19,006 nucleotides of DNA from Thermoplasmata archaeon (GTDB lineage: Archaea > Thermoplasmatota > Thermoplasmata > Lutacidiplasmatales > UBA184): the NCBI GenBank assembly GCA_030037695.1, contig JASHQF010000132.1, positions 1-19,006 of the forward strand, read 5' to 3'. Position 1 is the stretch's first letter; each line of letters opens with the position of its first letter. The notes beneath the pieces are model-generated. The model had not been told where the DNA came from. It worked only from the letters and a program-made list of their open reading frames with translations, and ran no database searches. Both the position numbers and the translations under genes were made by a program. Shown in pieces: positions 13,872-19,006 of this stretch.

Positions 13872-14854
13872 CGACGGGCCCTCCGCATGTTGACGTAGAA
13901 CTTCCGGAAGTCCTGGACGTCCGAGCCGGCGGCCTCGAGGCGCCGGCCGGTGATGTCCCGGAAGACGGTCTCCAGGCTCGGCTTCTCGACGTTGATGCGC
14001 CGGATCTCGTCGGTCCGGAGGGCCTGGAACAGGTGCGGGAGCACCTCCTCCGCGGAGGTGACCCGGAGGACCCACGACCGCCCTTCGTTCTCCACCCGCG
14101 TGACGCCGGGGATCGCCGCGAGCCGGTCCGGGGTCACCGCCTCGCTCGTCTCGAGCTCGATGAAATCCTCCTTGACCCGGCGCTTGAGCTCGTCCGGCGT
14201 CCCGATCGCGACGAAACGGCCGTGATCGATGATCGCCACCCGGTCGCAGAGGGCGTCCGCCTCCTCGATGTAGTGCGATGTGAGGAGCATCGTCACGCCG
14301 AACTGGGTGTTGACCCCCTCGATCAGGTCCCAGAGCATGTGGCGGACGTTCGGGTCGAGCCCGATCGTCGGCTCGTCCAGGAAGATCACCTCGGGCTGGT
14401 GGAGGAGCGCGAGGGCGATCTCGAGCCGCTTGCGCATCCCGGTCGAGTACGTCCCGACCTTCTCCTTGCGCCGCGTCGCGAGCTCGAAGTACTCGAGGAG
14501 CTGCTCGGCCCGCCCCTGCCAGTCGTCCAGACGCTGGAGCTGCGCCTGCAGCCAGAGGTTCTGCCAGCCTGAGAGGTCGTCGTCGAGGATCACCTCGGAG
14601 GCGACCCAGCCGACCCGTTGCTTCACGTGCATCGGGTCCCGGCCGACATCGAACCCGGCGACCGTGGCCGATCCCGAGGTCATCTCGCTGAGCCCCGTGA
14701 GCAGCTTGATGATCGTCGTCTTCCCCGCCCCGTTGGGCCCGAGGAGCCCGAACACCGAGCCCGAGGGCACGGCGAAGCTCACGCGATCGACCGCGACGAG
14801 CTTCCCGTAGTTCTTGGAGAGCGACTCGGTGGCGATCGCAGGGGACGTGGTCAT
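13868..14854 (-). CDS. ABC exporter ATP-binding protein (DrrA/NatA type)
   Basis: This is a 328-residue ATPase. It has Walker A GPNGAGKTT (39-47), the Q-loop region GWVASEVIL, the variant signature YSTGM (136-140) in place of LSGGQ, Walker B VIFLDEP (D160, E161) and the switch His194 (LTSHYIEEAD). YSTGM-type signatures are normal in this ABC-2-linked subfamily. The ~110-residue C-terminal extension is the regulatory tail of DrrA-like ATPases. Start ATG 14854; two TATA-like elements lie upstream (14932-14939 and 14912-14919, minus strand). With the overlapping permease gene it forms a two-gene exporter operon, divergent from the nuclease-like gene. Confidence 0.92.
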   Translation of the reverse strand: MTTSPAIATESLSKNYGKLVAVDRVSFAVPSGSVFGLLGPNGAGKTTIIKLLTGLSEMTSGSATVAGFDVGRDPMHVKQRVGWVASEVILDDDLSGWQNLWLQAQLQRLDDWQGRAEQLLEYFELATRRKEKVGTYSTGMRKRLEIALALLHQPEVIFLDEPTIGLDPNVRHMLWDLIEGVNTQFGVTMLLTSHYIEEADALCDRVAIIDHGRFVAIGTPDELKRRVKEDFIELETSEAVTPDRLAAIPGVTRVENEGRSWVLRVTSAEEVLPHLFQALRTDEIRRINVEKPSLETVFRDITGRRLEAAGSDVQDFRKFYVNMRRARR

Positions 14855-14911
14855 CGAACTTCCCGGGTCGTGCCCCTCCCTTGCCCGATCCGAGCGGGAG
14901 AGGCCCTGCCA

Positions 14912-14939
14912 CCTTAACGGGCTCCCCCGGAGATAAGCC
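14912..14939 (-). promoter_or_regulatory. Two candidate TATA-like boxes for the first ABC exporter operon
   Basis: On the minus strand GGCTTATCTCC (about 14930-14940) and CCGTTAAGG (about 14911-14919) are the only AT-rich spots. They predict starts near 14909 and 14889, leaving leaders of 35-55 bases that contain a GGGAGGGG ribosome-binding-site-like run about 20-25 bases before the ATG. Confidence 0.35.
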
Positions 14940-14969
14940 GTCGGTGAAGCCGAGTGCACCCCAGGGTCG

Positions 14970-14985
14970 CCCCCCCGCGGGGGGG
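14970..14985. repeat. C7-G-C-G7 perfect palindrome in the divergent intergenic region
   Basis: CCCCCCCGCGGGGGGG is a perfect 16-bp palindrome, followed by one further G. It sits in the ~200-bp gap between the divergent ABC operon and the nuclease-like gene. It could be an operator, a supercoiling-sensitive site, or a G-tract structure; no matching copy was noticed elsewhere. Confidence 0.6.
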
Positions 14986-15055
14986 GCTCGGCTCGGCGGG
15001 ACGGTCCGGGCCGCCAGGCGACAGCGCCTTCGCCGCTCGGGACGTCGCCCCAGCG

Positions 15056-15787
15056 ATGGTCGCGGTCCGCACGATCGCGGTCCACGATGTCGTCGCCGCG
15101 CTCTATCCCCGAGAACCGACCGAAGCGGACGAGATCGCGATGGCGATCGGCCGGGCGATCGACGAGACGCTGAACCACATGAGCCACCGGGCCCGCGAGC
15201 GTCGCACCCCCGGCGCGGTGGCGGTCCGGACCTACGGCGCCGCCGAGCTCGATCGGGCCCTGGCCGAGGGCGCCCTCGAGCTCGCGGCCGCGCCGCGGGC
15301 GGCGGCGCTCGAGGAGCTCGGCGCCGTCGCCGAGGCGTTCCGCCGGTCGGGCCTCCTCGGGCTCGCCCGCCCACGCAGTCGGCTGATCCTGATCGGGGAG
15401 GCGTACGGCATCTACGCGCAGCCGGACTACTGGAACGGTCGGGACCGGTTCTACGAGATGAAGAGCTACCGCGCGATCCCGCCCCGACCGGAGGTCGCGC
15501 TGCAGGTCCGCTTGTTCCACCTCGCGTTCCCCGGGTTCTCTGGGGAACTCGTCGCCATCGACCGCCACGCGCGACCGGTCACGGTCACGACCGCCACGAT
15601 CGCCGCGCCGAACCCCGAAGAGACCGCCGTCGCGCTGCGCGAGGCGGCGCGGGTCGCGGCGGCGTCCGGGGAGGAGCGGGTCCTCGAGTACATCGACGTG
15701 CCGGTCGTCCGGTACCCGCTGCCGCCTCCGGCGGGAGAGGCTCCGGATCCCGGCCCGTCGCGCTCGTCCGGAGCCCACCCGGCGTGA
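15056..15787 (+). CDS. PD-(D/E)XK nuclease-like protein (Cas4/RecB-type core), function unknown
   Basis: I do not recognise a named family. The 243-residue protein has a helical first half and a core matching the PD-(D/E)XK nuclease pattern: LILIGEAYGIYAQPDYW with P123-D124, then E134-M-K136 (RFYEMKSY), and a RecB/Cas4-like 'Q' motif, Q150 in VALQVRLFHLAFP. The spacing D-x9-ExK-x13-Q is right for this superfamily. No cysteine cluster (as in Cas4) and no helicase domain are present. The C-terminal ~30 residues are Pro/Ser-rich. ATG 15056 is preceded by GC-rich sequence without a clear TATA box, so the start is less certain. Gene position is between two ABC exporters; there is no CRISPR, toxin or helicase gene nearby to assign a role. 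The nuclease assignment rests on motif reading alone. Confidence 0.6.
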   Translation: MVAVRTIAVHDVVAALYPREPTEADEIAMAIGRAIDETLNHMSHRARERRTPGAVAVRTYGAAELDRALAEGALELAAAPRAAALEELGAVAEAFRRSGLLGLARPRSRLILIGEAYGIYAQPDYWNGRDRFYEMKSYRAIPPRPEVALQVRLFHLAFPGFSGELVAIDRHARPVTVTTATIAAPNPEETAVALREAARVAAASGEERVLEYIDVPVVRYPLPPPAGEAPDPGPSRSSGAHPA

Positions 15788-15789
15788 GC

Positions 15790-15801
15790 ATCGCTTATCC
15801 G
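15790..15801 (+). promoter_or_regulatory. TATA-like box for the second ABC exporter
   Basis: ATCGCTTATCCG begins three bases after the nuclease-like gene's stop. It predicts transcription from about 15823, roughly 11 bases before the GTG at 15834, so the exporter can be expressed separately. Confidence 0.38.
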
Positions 15802-15833
15802 CGACCCCAAGGTCGGCCGATCTGAGGCCCACC

Positions 15834-16817
15834 GTGCGCGGATCCCCCCTCGCTCCCTCGGGCGAGCCGGTCGTCCTGGCCCAGGAGCTGACCCACTCCT
15901 ACGATGGCCGGAAGACCGTCCTCGACCGGGTCAGCTTCACCGTCCGCCGGGGGGAGGTGTTCGGCCTCCTCGGCCGGAACGGGGCCGGCAAATCGACGCT
16001 GATCAAGTCGATGACGACGTTGATCCGTCCGACGGGGGGGACCCTTCGGATCCTCGGCCTCGACCCGGACCGCGACGGCCAGCGGATCCGGAGCCGGATC
16101 GGCGTCGTGCAGCAGGAGGAGTCGTTCGATTTCGCCACGGTGGAGGGGAACCTCGACGTCTACGGGGTCCTGTGGGGGATCCCCGCCGCCGAGCGCGCCC
16201 GCCGGCGGGAGGCGCTCCTCCAGCGGTTCGGCCTCGGCGAGATCCGCAAGCGGCGCGCCTTCGATCTCTCGGGCGGGCAGAAGCGGCGCGTGCAGGTCGC
16301 GCGGGAGTTCATGCACGACATGGAGGTGCTGTTCCTGGACGAACCGACCGTCGGCCTCGACGTGATCATGCGGCGGGAGCTGCTCGACTCGATCCGGGAC
16401 GAGGTGCGCCGGGGCCTCACGGTCGTCTTCACCACGCACAATCTCGAGGAGGCCGACTACCTCTGCGACCGCGTCGCCGTCATCGACGCCGGCCGGATCC
16501 TCGCGCTCGACTCGCTCGAGAACCTGAAGCGCCTCTACGGCGGCAAGAAGACGATCGACCTGACCGTCGGCGGGGTCGATCCGGAGCCGTTCTTCGCGGC
16601 GCTCCCCGGGGCGTTGGGGGCGGCGACGGAGATCCACCGCGACGGCGGCTCGGCCGTGCTCCTGACCGACGATCCCAAGCGCGCGCTCGCGAGGATCGTC
16701 GAACTTTCCTCGTCCACCGGGGTACAGCTCGAGTGGCTCACGGTCCGGAAGAACACGCTCGAGGACGTCTTCCTCCACTCGGTCGGCCACGGGGGGGGAT
16801 CCAACGGCGCTGCCTAG
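15834..16817 (+). CDS. ABC exporter ATP-binding protein, second system
   Basis: This is a 327-residue ATPase, paralogous to the one at 13868-14854. It has Walker A GRNGAGKST (47-55), the Q-loop (VVQQEESFDF), the canonical signature LSGGQ (145-149), Walker B VLFLDEP (D169, E170), D-loop VGLD, and switch His in FTTHNLEEAD. A DrrA-like C-terminal tail follows. The start is GTG 15834. The C-terminus ends in a low-complexity GHGGGSNGAA encoded by a G8 run (16791-16798). Removing a single G there would join this frame to the downstream permease, so the tail and stop may be real or may result from a frameshift. Confidence 0.92.
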   Translation: MRGSPLAPSGEPVVLAQELTHSYDGRKTVLDRVSFTVRRGEVFGLLGRNGAGKSTLIKSMTTLIRPTGGTLRILGLDPDRDGQRIRSRIGVVQQEESFDFATVEGNLDVYGVLWGIPAAERARRREALLQRFGLGEIRKRRAFDLSGGQKRRVQVAREFMHDMEVLFLDEPTVGLDVIMRRELLDSIRDEVRRGLTVVFTTHNLEEADYLCDRVAVIDAGRILALDSLENLKRLYGGKKTIDLTVGGVDPEPFFAALPGALGAATEIHRDGGSAVLLTDDPKRALARIVELSSSTGVQLEWLTVRKNTLEDVFLHSVGHGGGSNGAA

Positions 16818-17571
16818 CCTCTTACGGCTCATCTATCGGAACATCCGGGTCAACACCGATCCCGGGACCCTCGTCATCCTCCTCGGGCTCCCCGGGCTCT
16901 ACCTCGTCTTCTTCGGCTTCGGGTTCCAGGCGATCACCTCCCGGGACGGCTCGGGGACGTCGTACCTCGCGTTCCTCACGCCCGGGATCCTCGCCTTCCA
17001 GGCCGTGATGGCCGGGACGGTGGGCGGCAGCATGCTCTGGGCGGACCGCCGGTTCGGGATGCTCGCCCAGCTGCTGTCGGGGCCGTTCACCCGGCTGCAG
17101 TACCTGCTCGGGATCATGCTGACGAGCGTCGTCTTCTCGCTCGGCGGGGCGGCGGTGATGCTCGGCCTCGCCGCGGCGCTCTTGGGGACGGGGCCGACCG
17201 CGCCGCTCGCGCTCGGCCTCATCTTCGGGGCGATCACGCTCGGGGCGATCTTCTTCGGGGGCCTGATGCTGCTCGTCTCCGCGCTGGTGAAATCGAACAC
17301 CGCCTACAACAGCGTGCAGATCCTGCTGATCTTCGTCGTCAACTTCGCGAGCACGGTGTTCTACCCGGAGAGCCCGGGCCTCCCGCCCGTCCTCCGCGGG
17401 CTGTTCGACATCAACCCCCTCACGTACGTCGCCGACGCCGTGCGGGGGGCGTACCTCGGCACGCTCACCACCGGCGCGCTCTCTCCGATGCTCCTGCTCG
17501 TCGGCGAGACGATCGTCGTCCTGTACCTGGCGACCCGCGCCTACTACCGGTCCGACGTCTCGTACGAGTAG
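16810..17571 (+). CDS. ABC-2 type exporter permease, second system; apparent CTG start
   Basis: The reading frame codes for a normal ABC-2 permease of about 253 residues: LLRLIYRNIRVNTDPGTLVILLGLPGLYLVFFG as first membrane segment, then five more, with the conserved FASTVFYPE...PPVLRGLFDINPLTYVADAVRG block. From the last in-frame stop (16663) to 17005 the frame contains no ATG, GTG or TTG. The GTG at 17005 would remove the first membrane segment and so cannot be the true start. CTG 16810 overlaps the ATPase stop by 8 bases and follows a G-run that could act as a ribosome-binding site. The alternative is a fusion to the ATPase through a frameshift at G8. The homology call is strong; the start is uncertain. 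Confidence 0.8.
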   Translation: MPSLLRLIYRNIRVNTDPGTLVILLGLPGLYLVFFGFGFQAITSRDGSGTSYLAFLTPGILAFQAVMAGTVGGSMLWADRRFGMLAQLLSGPFTRLQYLLGIMLTSVVFSLGGAAVMLGLAAALLGTGPTAPLALGLIFGAITLGAIFFGGLMLLVSALVKSNTAYNSVQILLIFVVNFASTVFYPESPGLPPVLRGLFDINPLTYVADAVRGAYLGTLTTGALSPMLLLVGETIVVLYLATRAYYRSDVSYE

Positions 17572-17620
17572 CGCGGGGCGGCCCGGGCCGCGCCGCGGTG
17601 CGACGGTCGGGCCACATCCC

Positions 17621-17632
17621 CCAAATACTCGG
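17621..17632 (+). promoter_or_regulatory. TATA-like box for sat
   Basis: CCAAATACTCGG is the only AT-rich stretch in the gap after the permease. It predicts a start near 17653, giving a ~54-base leader, or a leaderless start on the small frame at 17651-17710. Confidence 0.35.
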
Positions 17633-17650
17633 TCGGTGAGCGTGCCGGCG

Positions 17651-17710
17651 ATGGCGCGGCACCGACGCGGGCCGTCCGGGACGCCCGGCGGGAGGGGCGA
17701 CCCCCCGTGA
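17651..17710 (+). other. Possible 19-codon upstream reading frame overlapping the sat start (GTGA)
   Basis: An ATG at 17651, about 24 bp after the TATA-like box, opens a frame for MARHRRGPSGTPGGRGDPP that stops at 17708-17710, overlapping the sat GTG at 17707 as GTGA. It could couple translation to sat or be chance; Arg/Gly/Pro composition is typical of any frame in GC-rich DNA. A GGAGGGG at 17691-17697 could also serve sat directly. Confidence 0.2.
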
Positions 17711-18870
17711 TCCCCGAACCCCACGGCGGCCGTCTCGTCGACCGCCTCGTGCCGGAGGCCGAGCGACGGAAGCGGGAGGCCGAGGCGGCCGATCTCCCCT
17801 CGGTAACCCCGTTCCTCGATCAAGTGTACGATACGGAGAAGATCGGGATCGGGTCGTACAGCCCGCTCGAGGGGTTCATGGACGGGGCGACCGTCGCCTC
17901 GGTCGTCGCGTCGGGCCGCCTCCCGTCGGGGCTGCCGTGGACGATGCCGATCGTCTTCCCCCTGCCGAAGGACGACCCCGGGGGTCGGCTCGCGGCATTG
18001 CGGCCGGGCGACGACGTCCTCCTCCGCGATCCCGCATCCCGGCCGCTCGCGATCCTCACGGTCTCCGAGCGGTTCCGGCTCGACCGCGGCGCGATCGCCC
18101 GCTCGGTGTACGGGACCGAGGACCCTGCCCACCCGAACGTCGCGGACCTCCTCGCCGCCGGCGAGCTCGCTTGGGCGGGACCGATCCGGCTCCTGCGGCG
18201 CCTCGATCCGCCCGAGGGGCGTCCGGAGCCGTCGCCCGCCGAGCTGCGGGCCGAGTTCGCCCGGCGGGGCTGGTCGAGCGTCGCGGGGTACCAGTGCCGG
18301 AACCCCCCCCACACGGCCCACGAGTACCTCCAGCGGCTGACGCTGGAGCGTTCGGACGTCGACGGCCTGTTGATCCACCCGGTCGTCGGGCGTCTGAAGA
18401 AGGGGGACTACCGTCCCGGGGTGATCCTGGCGGCGTACGAGGCCCTGGTCGAGCACTACTACCCGGCGGCCCGGGTCCTCGTCCGACCGCTCTCGATCAC
18501 GATGCGGTACGCGGGTCCCAAGGCCGCGCTGTTCCTCGCGATCGTGCGCAAGAACTACGGCTGCGGCGCCTACATCGTCGGGCGGGACCAGGCGGGGGTC
18601 GGCTCGTACTACGACCCGTTCGCCTGCCACCGGATCTTCGATGCGTACGACCTCGGCATCCAGCCGCTCCGGTACGGGGAGTCGTTCTACTGCCGCCGGT
18701 GCGGCTGGATGGCGACGGAGAAGGTCTGCCCCCATCCGGCGTCCGACCGGATCGACACGAGCCAGTCGCGGATCCGCCGCGCCCTTGCCGAGAGCGGCCC
18801 GATCCCGCCCGAGATCGTGCGTCCCGAGGTCGCCGCGATCCTGCGGGGGCCGGACGTGCTGCTGACCTGA
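17707..18870 (+). CDS. sat: Sulfate adenylyltransferase (ATP sulfurylase)
   Basis: It joins ATP and sulfate to APS and pyrophosphate, the first step of sulfate activation. The 387-residue protein is the single-chain Sat type. Its landmarks are the PUA-like N-terminal half (SYSPLEGFMDG), the HxxH-type nucleotidyl motif QCRNPPHTAHE (196-206), and HPVVGRLKKGD. MRYAGPKAALFLAIVRKNYGC and VGRDQAGVGSYYDPF (291-305) follow, with a zinc site C329/C332...C341/H343 near the end. The usual GRDHAG is GRDQAG (Q295), and the usual QTRN is QCRN (C197). The start GTG 17707 follows a GGAGGGG. The APS kinase gene begins 20 bases after its stop, so the two form a PAPS-making operon. Confidence 0.95.
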   Translation: MIPEPHGGRLVDRLVPEAERRKREAEAADLPSVTPFLDQVYDTEKIGIGSYSPLEGFMDGATVASVVASGRLPSGLPWTMPIVFPLPKDDPGGRLAALRPGDDVLLRDPASRPLAILTVSERFRLDRGAIARSVYGTEDPAHPNVADLLAAGELAWAGPIRLLRRLDPPEGRPEPSPAELRAEFARRGWSSVAGYQCRNPPHTAHEYLQRLTLERSDVDGLLIHPVVGRLKKGDYRPGVILAAYEALVEHYYPAARVLVRPLSITMRYAGPKAALFLAIVRKNYGCGAYIVGRDQAGVGSYYDPFACHRIFDAYDLGIQPLRYGESFYCRRCGWMATEKVCPHPASDRIDTSQSRIRRALAESGPIPPEIVRPEVAAILRGPDVLLT

Positions 18871-18890
18871 CCGAGGGGGGACGGACGACG

Positions 18891-19006
18891 CTGCGCGAAG
18901 GGTTCTGTCTCTGGATGACCGGGCTGCCGAGCGCCGGCAAGACGACGATCGGCCGGGCGCTGGTCGAGCGCCTGCGGACGCGCGGGCGGTTCGTCGAGCT
19001 CCTGGA
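18891..19006 (+). CDS. cysC: Adenylylsulfate (APS) kinase, 5' part; window ends in gene
   Basis: It phosphorylates APS to PAPS. The visible ~38 residues read REGFCLWMTGLPSAGKTTIG and on, with Walker A GLPSAGKTT, the diagnostic N-terminus of APS kinases (family form GxxxWxTGLPxxGKTT). In this frame there is no ATG/GTG/TTG upstream except the ATG at 18915, which would delete the conserved GFCLW strand. CTG 18891 gives a normal family start (M-REGFCLW) and lies about 10 bases after a GAGGGGGG run. The gene follows sat by 20 bases and is surely cotranscribed. The start is uncertain; the identity is clear. Confidence 0.88.
   Translation, partial: MREGFCLWMTGLPSAGKTTIGRALVERLRTRGRFVELL

Noticed and set aside
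17005..17571. Short permease starting at GTG 17005
   Set aside because: It would lack the first membrane segment and the conserved N-terminal block that is clearly coded upstream in the same frame.

Overview
The window looks like chromosomal DNA from a high-GC, uncultured archaeon, most likely a member of Thermoplasmatota; this placement is an inference. The signs are archaeal-type genes (TtuA/NcsA-like tRNA thiolase, XerA-like recombinase, ThyX, MOFRL-type glycerate 2-kinase). There are also TATA-like boxes about 25-40 bp before start codons with little or no leader, and a surface protein made of the 'ESGLPxGTxW ... PNGSYxY ... GTFNVSG' repeat that I associate with Thermoplasmata and other archaeal cell-surface proteins. 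GTG starts are about as common as ATG, and two genes seem to need CTG. No insertion sequence, prophage or CRISPR array is visible.

Layout. 1-577 (-) is the 5' part of a tRNA 2-thiolation protein, divergent from a XerA-type recombinase (676-1590). An FAD-dependent amine/amino-acid oxidoreductase (1614-2813) follows and overlaps a glycerate 2-kinase (2797-4197). The kinase converges, with a 31-bp overlap, on an aldehyde dehydrogenase (4167-5663, -). Kinase plus dehydrogenase would form the glyceraldehyde -> glycerate -> 2-phosphoglycerate branch of a non-phosphorylative Entner-Doudoroff pathway. Upstream on the minus strand lie thyX (5686-6615) and a four-repeat secreted protein (6754-8058).

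From 8250 the plus strand carries metG (with an EMAP-type tRNA-binding domain and an extra C-terminal module), a PHP phosphoesterase in ATGA overlap, tRNA-Cys(GCA), and a multidomain class III nucleotide cyclase (11514-12950). A minus-strand ABC exporter (permease 13014-13871, ATPase 13868-14854, GTGA overlap) is divergent from a PD-(D/E)XK nuclease-like protein (15056-15787). After that come a second, paralogous ABC exporter (15834-17571), sulfate adenylyltransferase sat (17707-18870) and the start of an APS kinase (18891 to the window end). The last two make up a sulfate-activation (PAPS) module.

The points most worth a second look are: a class III cyclase in an archaeon, joined to a helical region, a six-cysteine cluster and a PDZ-like domain; a permease with no ATG/GTG/TTG start next to a G8 run, which could mean a CTG start, a frameshifted fusion or an assembly error; the unrecognised PD-(D/E)XK protein between two ABC systems; and TATA boxes that share bases with the stop codon of the preceding gene.
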